DNA from: Lachnospiraceae bacterium
GTDB lineage: Bacteria; Bacillota; Clostridia; Lachnospirales; Lachnospiraceae
Length of the DNA stretch: 64,000 nucleotides
NCBI GenBank assembly: GCA_910575835.1
Contig: CAJTGB010000024.1
Span: 1-64,000, forward strand
Reading direction: 5' to 3'
Position numbers and translations under genes: made by a program. Positions 44,927 through 53,904 of the stretch are shown here, in pieces (position 1 is the first letter of the stretch; the number at the start of each line of letters is the position of its first letter). The notes beneath the pieces were generated by a model that saw only the letters and a program-made list of their open reading frames with translations, did no database searches and was not told the origin of the DNA.

Positions 44927-45018
44927 AACATCCTCCTTTCTGTCAAATCCCTCCATCTTCTACACTTGTTTTCTCTCATGTCTTTTCTGAATCTCCTTTC
45001 TTCACTCACTTGTGCATT

Positions 45019-45038
45019 TGTAAAATTTTTATTTTACA
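45019..45038. promoter_or_regulatory. Candidate LacI-family operator
   Basis: TGTAAAA (45019-45025), six bases, TTTTACA (45032-45038): a perfect inverted repeat downstream of the leftward promoter, where a bound repressor would block transcription. Related TTTTACAT or TTTACAT half-sites occur near 45076, 45126 and 45205, the last overlapping the lacI-type gene promoter. Confidence 0.55.
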
Positions 45039-45062
45039 TTCACATGAGATTTGTATAATATA

Positions 45063-45091
45063 TTTATATCACTCATTTTACATTTAGTCAA
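45063..45091 (-). promoter_or_regulatory. Promoter of the GH32 transporter operon
   Basis: Minus strand: TTGACT (45091-45086), 17-bp spacer, TATAAA (45068-45063). Confidence 0.6.
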
Positions 45092-45210
45092 TATTTTTTT
45101 ACAGTTTGTATACTTTTATTTTTACATTTTTATTTTCATACAGCACTCCGAACAATATTATTTTGTATTCCGAAGTTATAAATTATTTTAAAAATTATGA
45201 ATTTTTACAT

Positions 45211-45239
45211 TTGACACATTTTAATTTGTGCATTATAAT
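45211..45239 (+). promoter_or_regulatory. Promoter of the LacI-family regulator gene
   Basis: TTGACA (45211-45216), 17-bp spacer, TATAAT (45234-45239): perfect consensus. An overlapping TTTTTACATTTG at 45202-45213 suggests autoregulation. Confidence 0.75.
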
Positions 45240-45318
45240 AGTTATAGAATTTAGAAATAGCTTTTCAAACGAATTTTATTGAATGTACAAATCACTCATA
45301 TATATAAAGGAGGAGTTT

Positions 45319-46389
45319 ATGAGTAACAGAGTTACAATCCAGGACATTGCCGACGAGCTTGGCATTTCCCGCAACACTGTCTCAAAAGCGATCAACAACA
45401 CCGGCGTCCTCGCCGACGCCACCAGGGATAAAGTATTGAAAAAAGCTATGGAGATGGGCTACAAGCAGTTTTCTTATGTGACAGCCGCCAAACCAGGAAG
45501 CTCCGTCCTCTCCATTCCCGCACCAAAAGAGAAGACGGAGATCGCAGTATTTCTCACCAATTTCGTGGGAGGGAACCATTTTGCGATCGTCATGCTGGAT
45601 AAATTCCAGAAAGAGCTTGCCGTATTGGGCTACAGCCTTACCATGCACAGGCTGCTTACCGAAGAACTGGATAATATGAAGCTTCCCGCCTCCTTTTCTC
45701 AGGAGCGGACTGCCGGAATTATCTGTATCGAGATGTTTAATTATGAATACGATCAGATGCTCTGCGGCCTGGGACTTCCTATCTTATTTGTAGACGCGCC
45801 GGTGACCTGCTTAAAAAATCCCTTGGAAGCAGACCTGCTGTGTATGGATAATCAATCCGGGATCTATTTATTTATAGAAGAGATGGCACGGCGCGGAAAG
45901 ACGAAGATTGGATTCATCGGGGAGTACATGCATTGCCAATCCTTCTTTGAACGGTATATGGCATACCGGAATGCCATGTATCTTGTGGGGCTTTCCTGTC
46001 CGGACGAATACTGCATCGCCGGAAATAAAGAAGGTATGCACAATCTGTCTTCAGAAGATTATCAGGAATATCTGACAGAATGCTTCCGGAAGATTTCCCA
46101 TTTGCCCGAAGTATTCTTATGCGCCAATGACTTTGTCGCCCTGGATGCTCTTCAGGCATTGAAAAAATCCGGCTATTCTGTTCCGGACGACGTATGGCTG
46201 TGTGGTTTTGATGATTCGCCTGAGTCTAAGATCGTTACGCCCGCTTTTACCACCATTCACATACACAGCCAGATCATGGGGTTCTCCGCGGTGAATCTAT
46301 TGATGACCCGGATCAATGAACCCTCTTTGAATTACCGCACTGTGCATACAGAAACCAGCCTGATCTATCGGGAATCTACAGAAAACTAA
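45319..46389 (+). CDS. LacI family regulator of the GH32 locus
   Basis: 356 aa from ATG 45319, behind AAAGGAGGAG. N-terminal helix-turn-helix VTIQDIADELGISRNTVSKAINNTG (about 4-28) with the hinge region, then the periplasmic-binding-like sensor domain (about 75-350). Divergent from the transporter operon with palindromic sites between, so it is the likely local repressor. Ligand probably the imported sugar. The YesL gene starts about 50 bp downstream in the same direction. Confidence 0.92.
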   Translation: MSNRVTIQDIADELGISRNTVSKAINNTGVLADATRDKVLKKAMEMGYKQFSYVTAAKPGSSVLSIPAPKEKTEIAVFLTNFVGGNHFAIVMLDKFQKELAVLGYSLTMHRLLTEELDNMKLPASFSQERTAGIICIEMFNYEYDQMLCGLGLPILFVDAPVTCLKNPLEADLLCMDNQSGIYLFIEEMARRGKTKIGFIGEYMHCQSFFERYMAYRNAMYLVGLSCPDEYCIAGNKEGMHNLSSEDYQEYLTECFRKISHLPEVFLCANDFVALDALQALKKSGYSVPDDVWLCGFDDSPESKIVTPAFTTIHIHSQIMGFSAVNLLMTRINEPSLNYRTVHTETSLIYRESTEN

Positions 46390-46440
46390 TCCGACCGCAG
46401 GATTCCCGGCGCTTATTATCAACAATACGAGGAGGATATT

Positions 46441-47088
46441 ATGAATCATTTATTTAATCTTGACGGTCCGGTACTGCAATTCATCAACAAGATCGTATAC
46501 AGCGTCTATCTGAACATCCTGTGGTTCATCTGCTGTATTCCGGTCATAACGATCGGCGCGTCTACCACCGCACTTTTTTATGTCACGCTGAAAATATCAA
46601 AAGACGAAGAAGGCAGTATTACGAAGGCTTTCTTTCACTCTTTTAAAGAGAATCTCAGACAAGGAACTGCAATATGGCTGATTCTGCTTGCTTTTGGGAT
46701 CATTCTTGGCATCGACGGATACGTCCTGTATCACATGCGGTTCGAAAATGTATTCTGGACACTCTGCACGGCAGTCTTCTGCGTCGCGGCGGCCGCCTAT
46801 GCCATTATCCTGATGTACATTTTCCCTCTCCTTGCAAGATTCGACAACACGATCGGCGCTATGTTCAAAAATGCATTGTTTATCGGCGTCCGTTTCCTGT
46901 TCTGTACGGCATTGATGGCAGTTATTTACTTCGTTATGCTGCTGACCGTAGTCCGCATCTTCACCCCGGCAGTTATTTTCGGGGAGGGCTTATGCGCACT
47001 GCTTTGCTCCTGTCTGCTGTCCAATATCCTGAATCTCTGTCAGGAAAAGACCGAAGACCATGCAGGCACAGTACCTGATCTGCAGTAA
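46441..47088 (+). CDS. YesL family membrane protein (DUF624) of the GH32 locus
   Basis: 215 aa, about five membrane helices. NILWFICCIPVITIGASTTALFYVTLKI (about 22-49) is the family signature. YesL proteins accompany Lpl-type ABC transporters, probably helping assembly or signalling, with no proven activity. Lies between the LacI gene and a membrane-anchored protein, all rightward; start follows CGAGGAGG. Confidence 0.87.
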   Translation: MNHLFNLDGPVLQFINKIVYSVYLNILWFICCIPVITIGASTTALFYVTLKISKDEEGSITKAFFHSFKENLRQGTAIWLILLAFGIILGIDGYVLYHMRFENVFWTLCTAVFCVAAAAYAIILMYIFPLLARFDNTIGAMFKNALFIGVRFLFCTALMAVIYFVMLLTVVRIFTPAVIFGEGLCALLCSCLLSNILNLCQEKTEDHAGTVPDLQ

Positions 47089-47109
47089 TACAGACTGCGA
47101 GGAGACAAT

Positions 47110-47820
47110 ATGAACACATGCCTGGACCATCTTCACGGAAAACAAAAAATACAGTACATCTGGGATTATTATAAACTGCCGGCAATCATCTGCCTGATCT
47201 TCTTATACATTATCAGTTATACGGTATATGGACACTTTACCAGAAAAGAAACCTTGCTTTATGCCGGTCTTGTGAATGTTTCAGCAAGCGAACCGTTCAC
47301 CGATAAATTGAGTTATGGATTCCTGGATTTCCTGGATGCCGATTCTTCTAAAAAAGAGTTGAGATTATATACCGGATTATATCTCACAGATACCCCTGAT
47401 GATCCCAACCATGAGTATACCTATGCTTCACGTATAAAAACAGTCGCTTCCATAGACGATGAGAAGTTAGACGTCGTACTCATGAATAAGGAAGCCTTTG
47501 ATGCATTTTCACAAAACGGGTATCTATGCAATATAGAAGAACTGCTTCGGGAGTTAGATCCCGAGACCATGGCAGAATGCAAACCATATGTTGCAGCCAA
47601 CACAGTCATACTGGAAGATAATGCAGATGATATCATGCTTGACCGTTCCCTGTCTTATCAGGCTGTGACAGATGAATTCCCTATGGGGCTCCTTGTGTCA
47701 CAGAAAGGCATTTTTAAAAGGGCAGGTTTTGACGGCGACGTGTATCTCGGCGTGATCAAGAATTCTCCGCGGATGGATATGGCAGCTGAATATATAAAAT
47801 ATCTATATACCGGCAAGTAA
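47110..47820 (+). CDS. Membrane-anchored hypothetical protein of the GH32 locus
   Basis: 236 aa. A single N-terminal membrane helix (about 22-43: PAIICLIFLYIISYTVYG), then an outside domain of about 190 residues with no motif I know. Phrases such as KTVASIDDEKLDVVLMNKEAFDAFSQNGYLCNIEEL resemble the substrate domain of solute-binding proteins, so it may be a degenerate or minimal binding-protein-like partner of YesL. Starts 22 bp after YesL behind GAGGAG; a strong terminator follows, ending the unit. Confidence 0.75.
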   Translation: MNTCLDHLHGKQKIQYIWDYYKLPAIICLIFLYIISYTVYGHFTRKETLLYAGLVNVSASEPFTDKLSYGFLDFLDADSSKKELRLYTGLYLTDTPDDPNHEYTYASRIKTVASIDDEKLDVVLMNKEAFDAFSQNGYLCNIEELLRELDPETMAECKPYVAANTVILEDNADDIMLDRSLSYQAVTDEFPMGLLVSQKGIFKRAGFDGDVYLGVIKNSPRMDMAAEYIKYLYTGK

Positions 47821-47823
47821 AAC

Positions 47824-47870
47824 GGAATCCAAGACAGGAAACCTTTTCTTGATTTCCTGTCTTGGATTCC
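47824..47870. terminator. Strong bidirectional terminator
   Basis: The 18-bp arms at 47824-47841 (GGAATCCAAGACAGGAAA) and 47853-47870 are exact reverse complements, flanked by AAAAC and ATTTTC. It separates convergent transcription units. Confidence 0.9.
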
Positions 47871-47973
47871 ATTTTCACGCTTATAGTCTCCGTGCTCTCA
47901 CCTGCACTGAATTTCCATACCGTCGACCTCATTCGGTATCCTTTCTACTGATCTGAAAAAGCAGCACGATATA

Positions 47974-48837
47974 TTACTGCTCCAAACTCAACAGATAATC
48001 AATCGCCCCAAGCAGTTCCCCTTTCTTTCCCGGCAGCGCCCCCTGGATCGTAAACTGGTCAAGAACCGTAGTGTCCTCAAACAAGCAGTCTGTAACCGTA
48101 AGATTCTCAAGCAGAAGCCTCTCCTCCCTCAAGATCTCCGCCGGTGTCATCTCGTCAAAATTCCCCGCCTGTGCCTCTTTATAGAGAATCGTATCCTCCC
48201 ACAGCTTTAATTTCAGGCACCAGATATTGCGCGGATGCACCTGATTCAGCATCCTTGCCGTCTCAATTGCATGCAGGCGCGAGAAGGTACGTCCGCCAAG
48301 CCCCGGGATAATGGTCAGATAATAATCGATGCCTACCTGGTCAAGCCTTGTCAGCGCCTCTATGACCTGCGCCGAGGTAATCCCTTTATTCCGCGCCTCC
48401 AGGATAGAGTCACTCCCGCTCTCCACCCCGATGTGAAGCGCCTGAACCCCTTCTCCTGCAAGCCTGGCCAATTCCTGATCCGTCTTGCGCAGGATATCAT
48501 CAATGCGGGAATACATTGCATATTCCCGCACCTTCGGCATATATCTGTGTGTAAGCCCTATGATCTTAAGAATACGCCCTGCATCCATGCAGAACGCATT
48601 TTCCCCAAGGAAAAAGAGACGCGTATCCTCGGGACGAAGCTCGGCGAGGATCTCAAGGTCGTGCTCAAGCCTCTCCATGGGATGGATCCGGAACGTATCC
48701 TTTGCAAAATCACAGAATGTGCATCTGTGCCAGCTGCATCCAAGAGACACCTCCAAGGCCGCCGTCGTCTGCTCATGGGGCGGCAGATAGATGGTGTCAT
48801 GTGTATAGATTGACTGATATAATTCTTCACGTGTCAT
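47974..48837 (-). CDS. Radical SAM protein
   Basis: 287 aa. The cluster motif is CSWHRCTFC (about 33-41), spaced CX4CX2C instead of the common CX3CX2C. GVESGSDSIL (about 137-146) is the SAM-binding GxES-type motif, and the barrel resembles the Elp3/COG1032 group. No B12 or accessory iron-sulfur domain is visible. It follows the beta-mannosidase gene by 32 bp, but nothing in the sequence ties it to sugar metabolism. Reaction unknown. Confidence 0.85.
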   Translation of the reverse strand: MTREELYQSIYTHDTIYLPPHEQTTAALEVSLGCSWHRCTFCDFAKDTFRIHPMERLEHDLEILAELRPEDTRLFFLGENAFCMDAGRILKIIGLTHRYMPKVREYAMYSRIDDILRKTDQELARLAGEGVQALHIGVESGSDSILEARNKGITSAQVIEALTRLDQVGIDYYLTIIPGLGGRTFSRLHAIETARMLNQVHPRNIWCLKLKLWEDTILYKEAQAGNFDEMTPAEILREERLLLENLTVTDCLFEDTTVLDQFTIQGALPGKKGELLGAIDYLLSLEQ

Positions 48838-48869
48838 GTTCGCATCTCTCCTTAAGACATTCTGTTTTT

Positions 48870-51326
48870 CTACCTGATATCATAAACACTTCGAAGCCTG
48901 ATCCCTTCCGCTTCTCCCGCAAGGATCTTCACACGCTTCTCATCCCCGTTCAGATCAAAATAATTATCCGAGAGGATCAGATCTTCCTGCCTGTTCAATA
49001 TCTCCACACTCTTCGCATACGCACCCGCCGACACAACGATCTCATCACCCTCCACGCGGAAGGAAAGCTTAGGATCCTCATATTTGAAATACTTGGGATA
49101 CGAGAAGATGACCGTTCCGGCAGATATTACCCTGCCGTCCTGCTTCAGCTCATAGCTCACATACTCAGAGAAGATATCCACATCCGGCAGCATCACCTTG
49201 TCAAGCCATACGCTTGTGAGCGCCGGAACCTTGATGCTGACCGTACCGCCTTCGCGTATCACTTCCGCCTTCGCATTGCGAACGGCCCATGACACCAAAA
49301 CGCTCTGCTCCTTGCGGGTCTCGTTAGCCACATTTAACCGGATAGACTTCTCGAATTCAAAATGCTCACGGTTCATATCGGCTCGCTGGGTCATCATTCC
49401 CTCCTCCTGACAGGAGATCATGAGCGGTGCAAAGAAGCGCTTTTCCGCATAGTGCAGCGCCTTCCATCTTCCGCAATAATCGATCGAAGACCAGGAGATC
49501 ACCGGCCAGCAGTCATTTAACTGCCATACGATAGCACCCATGCAGCGTCCTCTGTTTCTGCGGAAATGCTCGACTCCATACCGGATCGCATCCGCCTGGA
49601 GAAGCTGCGATGCATAGATCAGCGTATCAAAATCCGTAGGATAGAGATAGGTCTGCTGCAGATAATTCATGATCTTCCCGTTCGCTCCGTTATTGCGCTG
49701 ATGCTTCTCCATCACATAGGAGAATATATTCATATCCTTCGGATCGTCAGTGAAGGTCTCTATGGTCTTCCTGCTTGGAAATGCCTGGAACCCGAATTCA
49801 GACGCATACCGGAAGAAATACTTGCGGTAATCGGAAAACGGCTTATTGCCATGCCATACGTCCCAGTAATGTACGTCTCCCCTGTCGGGGCTGTTCGGCT
49901 CGTCAAAGGCTCCTCCCGACGAAGGGCTTGCCGGCCAGTAAAATGTCTGTGGATCGTACTGCGCCAACACCTCCGGGATCAGCTGCTCATACATAATGAC
50001 ATAATCCCGTACTTCCGTCTTCTTGGATACCCACTCTCCCTGATCCACGAACATCTCCATCTCATTGTTGCCGCACCACAATCCCAGCGACGCATGATGG
50101 CGGAGACGCTTGATATTGTCAATGAACTCCTGACGGATATTCGCCTTGAATTCCGGCGTCAGTTCATAGACCGCACAGGCGAACATAAAATCCTGCCATA
50201 CAACCAGCCCCAGTTCATCGCAGATATCATAGAACCAGTCTTCAGGATAATAGCCGCCGCCCCATACGCGGACAGCATTATAATTCGCCGCGGCGCATTG
50301 GCGAAGAAGCCTGCGCGTCGTTTCCGGCGTCACCCTGCCAAGGAGATGATCCTCCGGGATATAGTCCGCTCCCATAGCGAAGATCGCAACACCGTTCACT
50401 TCATGGGCGAAGCTCTCTCCCCACTCGTCCTTCTCCCTTCTCATGGTCATAGTCCGAAGCCCGATCCGGCGTTCCCATACATCGGCAATCCCGCCGTCCG
50501 CATACAAGGTCACCTTAACCGTATACAACGGCTGCTCGCCGTAACCGTTCGGCCACCATAGCCTGGGCTGTTCGATCATCATCTCCTTCGGGGAATCCAT
50601 ACCGCACTGGATCGTTCCGGCCGGAGAGGTGATCTCTACTCTGTACTCAATGCTTTTTGCGCCGAGAGCTTCTCCTGTCCGGGAGACATATCGGTCCGCT
50701 TCCACATCGAAATGCAGCGTCACATTCCCGCCGGAGTGCTCCTGCCTGATATAGACGCTGTCCAGCCGCGCTTTGCTCACCCCAAGCAGCGACACCGGGC
50801 GGAAGATGCCCGCATCCGGCAGATGCGCGCCCCAATCCCATCCAAACATACAGTGCGCCTTCCGTATATGGACGAATCCGTCCATAGCGTCCTCCGAGCC
50901 CAGCGTCCGGCACTTGGCGAATTCCTCCCGGATGAACTTAAGCGGAGAGTGCAGCACTACCTTAAGGCTGTTGCCCCCCGCCTTTATGTTATCTGTCACG
51001 TCATATTCCCAGATTCGGTGCATGTTGTATGTATTGCCGATATGCTCCTGATTCAGATAAATATCTGCGACCGTATCCAATCCGTCGAAATGCAGCAGGA
51101 TCCTATCCTGTGCAAGCAGCTCTTCCCCGGTGTCGAAGCACACTTCGTACTCATAATCGTCTTCCATCAGGGGAAGCGCACGGATCTCATTGTCCTTCCA
51201 GAACGGATCTTCCATGGCGCCGCTGCGCAGCAGATCCGTATAAACGGTTCCCGGAATGACCGCCGGCAGATCCGGCCCCTCTGCACGGCGCATCCTCCAG
51301 TTATCACTCAATACTTGCCGTATCAT
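48870..51326 (-). CDS. Beta-mannosidase, glycoside hydrolase family 2
   Basis: 818 aa from ATG 51326, behind GGGAGG; an upstream in-frame TTG would place the site inside the gene. N-terminal sugar-binding domain (DNWRMRRAEGPDLPAVIPG), immunoglobulin-like domain, catalytic barrel with WGGGYYPEDWFYDICDE (about 345-361), acid/base in WCGNNEMEMF (about 416-425) and nucleophile in SEFGFQAFPS (about 511-520), then a C-terminal beta domain. No signal peptide. It removes terminal beta-mannose from imported oligosaccharides such as mannobiose or N-glycan cores. Next to a mannose/lyxose isomerase gene. Confidence 0.93.
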   Translation of the reverse strand: MIRQVLSDNWRMRRAEGPDLPAVIPGTVYTDLLRSGAMEDPFWKDNEIRALPLMEDDYEYEVCFDTGEELLAQDRILLHFDGLDTVADIYLNQEHIGNTYNMHRIWEYDVTDNIKAGGNSLKVVLHSPLKFIREEFAKCRTLGSEDAMDGFVHIRKAHCMFGWDWGAHLPDAGIFRPVSLLGVSKARLDSVYIRQEHSGGNVTLHFDVEADRYVSRTGEALGAKSIEYRVEITSPAGTIQCGMDSPKEMMIEQPRLWWPNGYGEQPLYTVKVTLYADGGIADVWERRIGLRTMTMRREKDEWGESFAHEVNGVAIFAMGADYIPEDHLLGRVTPETTRRLLRQCAAANYNAVRVWGGGYYPEDWFYDICDELGLVVWQDFMFACAVYELTPEFKANIRQEFIDNIKRLRHHASLGLWCGNNEMEMFVDQGEWVSKKTEVRDYVIMYEQLIPEVLAQYDPQTFYWPASPSSGGAFDEPNSPDRGDVHYWDVWHGNKPFSDYRKYFFRYASEFGFQAFPSRKTIETFTDDPKDMNIFSYVMEKHQRNNGANGKIMNYLQQTYLYPTDFDTLIYASQLLQADAIRYGVEHFRRNRGRCMGAIVWQLNDCWPVISWSSIDYCGRWKALHYAEKRFFAPLMISCQEEGMMTQRADMNREHFEFEKSIRLNVANETRKEQSVLVSWAVRNAKAEVIREGGTVSIKVPALTSVWLDKVMLPDVDIFSEYVSYELKQDGRVISAGTVIFSYPKYFKYEDPKLSFRVEGDEIVVSAGAYAKSVEILNRQEDLILSDNYFDLNGDEKRVKILAGEAEGIRLRSVYDIR

Positions 51327-51344
51327 ACATCCTCCCAATATATC

Positions 51345-52025
51345 CTACTTCGCCTTCGGGTACTCGTTACACAGCAGACGGTACGGCTCTTCGTCCTCCT
51401 CGATCTCAGGGAACCGCCCGATCGGCTCGTAGAAACGGTTATCATGCTCGTCATCATTACACATGGACACTTCTCCAAGCAGTACGTCGCCGCTTCCCTC
51501 TTCCACATGGAAATCATGGTACATATAAGGGTAGATCGTGATGCTCTCTCCCGGCGTCAGCTTAACCTTCGTACCCGCCGGAACCGTATATTCGCGTCCG
51601 TCGCAGTTCACCGTCACATCCGTGTCCGCGAATCCGCCGTCTTCCGTGGAGTTGTAAACCGTGATCAGCACATTGCCGCCGCCCCTGTTGATGATATCCT
51701 CCATCTTCTTCCAGTGAAAATGCATAGGCGCCATCTGGCCTTCCTTCACAAGAAGAAGCTTCTCCGCGTAAGTCTTGGTATACTTGTCTATCTTCAGATT
51801 CCCGTTGCGGATCGTGATCAGCGAGAAGCCCACCTCGTCGAATCTTCCCAGGCCGTAGTCTGTGATATCCCATCCAAGCATATTGTCTCTGATCTCATCG
51901 TAATCCGCCCCTTTGCTCTCCCAGTCCTTCGCTGACCATTTACAAAACGGGGGGATCTCGAAGCCATGGGCCTTGATCATCTCTTCCATATTCCTGATCT
52001 CTGCATTGATCTTTGATCGTTTCAT
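51345..52025 (-). CDS. D-lyxose/D-mannose isomerase family protein
   Basis: 226 aa cupin enzyme, the normal length of the family. The metal site is in APMHFHWKKMEDIINRGGG (about 101-119: two His and a Glu, with a further His in YMYHDFHVEEG near 173-175). It converts D-lyxose to D-xylulose or D-mannose to D-fructose. Downstream of an epimerase-like gene and upstream of beta-mannosidase, so mannose released by that enzyme is the likely substrate. No mannokinase or fructokinase is in the operon. Confidence 0.87.
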   Translation of the reverse strand: MKRSKINAEIRNMEEMIKAHGFEIPPFCKWSAKDWESKGADYDEIRDNMLGWDITDYGLGRFDEVGFSLITIRNGNLKIDKYTKTYAEKLLLVKEGQMAPMHFHWKKMEDIINRGGGNVLITVYNSTEDGGFADTDVTVNCDGREYTVPAGTKVKLTPGESITIYPYMYHDFHVEEGSGDVLLGEVSMCNDDEHDNRFYEPIGRFPEIEEDEEPYRLLCNEYPKAK

Positions 52026-52053
52026 CTTATATGATCTCCTTCCTTATTCCCAC

Positions 52054-53112
52054 TCATGCTCTGTCTCTTAACAGCTCTTTTGCTTCATCCTTCACCTCGT
52101 CAAGCTGCCGCCCGGTAAGGAATGACAGCACGATCCTCTTCTTCTCTGAAGCCATTGGCTCCATCCGGTGAAGGTTATTCTCCTTTATATGATACGGTTT
52201 TCCATACACGCTGGAGTTGGCCGGCTCTAATCCAACTACATAATCCCCGGACGCAACCGATTTCCACTGCATAAAATATGGCAATTCTTTTAAATTATAT
52301 TCTATTTTCAAGCCAATTCCAAGCTCTTTATTTATAATTGCGACAAATGTATTTCCTTCTGGATCCGACGCCATCTCATGAAGAAATACGTCTTCCGGCT
52401 CATTGTCCCTGGGCGGCTCCATCCGATGAAAGCTTCCGGCATGGGACGCTGCCGTCTCATCCCGGGGGATCACATTTTTAGTCGGAATGATGATCTCCGA
52501 CTCTTCGCATAACAGCGGATACCCTGCATTGATGTGATAAAGCAGCATCATCGGCTCAGGGCGGAAGCCTTCATTCGTAATCTCATCCTCTATACAGATC
52601 TTGTCCTGCCCATACCGGGTCGTGATCTTCCTGCGAAGCACAAGGTTCTCTCCGAAGAGCTCCGCCTCCCGCATCGTTCCTGATATAACCGCGGTATAAT
52701 CCTCGCCTTCCCAGCCCGCCCAGGCGCCTGCGTTCTCCGCAGGCGTCGTGCGTATCCTCCCATGCATGGGATAGTCTTTGCCGTCGATCATACAGGGCGC
52801 GCAGATATTCTCCAGTCCGCAGGTGAACAGAAGTCCGCCCATGATACTGCGCTGCGCTTCCGCCCCGTTGGTATCGTAATGATTCCGCCCCATTAACCCA
52901 GGCTTCGTAAGGAAGCTGATATTGTGACCGCCGAAGGAAACATCCGTCAGATCCAGGCATTTGTCCGCCATCACACTGAATTTTAACGGGCCGTTCTTTA
53001 CCTCGTATGCCCTCATCCCCCTGGCTCTTCCCTCTTCATAGGTCAGCGGGCGGACATACATGAGCTGCTGCATGCTGCCTACCATACTCAGCAGCTTTTT
53101 CTTTCTATCCAC
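52054..53112 (-). CDS. Aldose-1-epimerase-like protein (DUF4432)
   Basis: 352 aa, galactose-mutarotase-like fold. The N-terminal YVRPLTYEEGRARGMRAYEVKNG and central NAGYPLLCEESEI segments are typical of DUF4432 proteins found in sugar operons. The presumed role is mutarotation or epimerisation of a released sugar. Four bp after cutC and 28 bp before the isomerase gene. A 49-bp piece of this gene is duplicated at 39188-39236. Confidence 0.82.
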   Translation of the reverse strand: MDRKKKLLSMVGSMQQLMYVRPLTYEEGRARGMRAYEVKNGPLKFSVMADKCLDLTDVSFGGHNISFLTKPGLMGRNHYDTNGAEAQRSIMGGLLFTCGLENICAPCMIDGKDYPMHGRIRTTPAENAGAWAGWEGEDYTAVISGTMREAELFGENLVLRRKITTRYGQDKICIEDEITNEGFRPEPMMLLYHINAGYPLLCEESEIIIPTKNVIPRDETAASHAGSFHRMEPPRDNEPEDVFLHEMASDPEGNTFVAIINKELGIGLKIEYNLKELPYFMQWKSVASGDYVVGLEPANSSVYGKPYHIKENNLHRMEPMASEKKRIVLSFLTGRQLDEVKDEAKELLRDRA

Positions 53113-53115
53113 CGA

Positions 53116-53874
53116 TCATTTCTCCTCTCTTATGCCGAATCCGCGCAGTACGGCGCAGGCTCTTCGAATCTCTTCTCCGTCCGTGCGCAGGATCTTAAAC
53201 TCGTCAAATGCCGGAAGCCCCATGCTGACCTTCTCATTCCGGTAGATCATACCGCTGTCTTCCTGGCGCTTCCCGGACATATGGAAGCTTGCCGCATGAA
53301 TCTCCTCTATCATCCTTTGGATGACAGAGGCGTTAACTCCGCTTCCTGCCAGGATCTCGATCCGGCCGCCCGCCTGCGCGATCAGCTTCTTCAATACTTC
53401 CTGTCCCTGTATGCAATCCGGCGCCTGTCCCGAAGTGAGGATGGTATCCACCCCCAGCGAGACAGCCTCTTCAAGCGTCCGGTAAGGATCCCTGCACACA
53501 TCAAACGCCCGGTGGAGCGTAAAGTGCAGCCTGCCGGCGCACTCTCTTAAGACCTCCATCCGGTCAAGATCCATATCGCCGTCCGCTTTCAGACATCCGG
53601 TTACTACTCCGTCCGCTCCTAATTCCCGGAACATCCTGATATCCTCGCCGATCATCTGAAATTCTGCATCCGTGTACAGAAAATCTCCGAATCTCGGACG
53701 GATCAAAACATTCAGGTCAATATCGCAGGCCTTGCGGATCTGCCTGAACTGACTTACCCCAGGCGTCGTCCCGCCTATGATCAGGTTCGCACAGATCTCA
53801 AGGCGGTCCGCGCCTGCTTCCTGCGCTATAAGCGCAGATTCCACTGAATCAACACATACTTCCAGCTTAGACAT
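53116..53874 (-). CDS. cutC: CutC family protein
   Basis: 252 aa TIM barrel. MSKLEVCVDSVESALIAQEAGADRLEIC (1-28), GGTTPGVSQF, RPRFGDFLY (about 59-67) and TLHRAFD (about 118-124) are the CutC signatures. The family was named for copper homeostasis in E. coli, but a copper role is doubtful here; it lies inside a mannoside operon between the binding protein and epimerase genes, which suggests a carbohydrate-related enzyme. Function is open. Confidence 0.85.
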   Translation of the reverse strand: MSKLEVCVDSVESALIAQEAGADRLEICANLIIGGTTPGVSQFRQIRKACDIDLNVLIRPRFGDFLYTDAEFQMIGEDIRMFRELGADGVVTGCLKADGDMDLDRMEVLRECAGRLHFTLHRAFDVCRDPYRTLEEAVSLGVDTILTSGQAPDCIQGQEVLKKLIAQAGGRIEILAGSGVNASVIQRMIEEIHAASFHMSGKRQEDSGMIYRNEKVSMGLPAFDEFKILRTDGEEIRRACAVLRGFGIREEK

Positions 53875-53904
53875 CGTATTCTCCCCTCGTCTTTTCTTTC
53901 CATT

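Noticed and set aside
50712-51935. Long open frame (407 codons) on the plus strand opposite beta-mannosidase and the isomerase
   Set aside because: It runs antisense across two well-supported genes, has no ribosome site, and its Arg/His/Leu/Ile-rich composition is typical of antisense frames in this genome.
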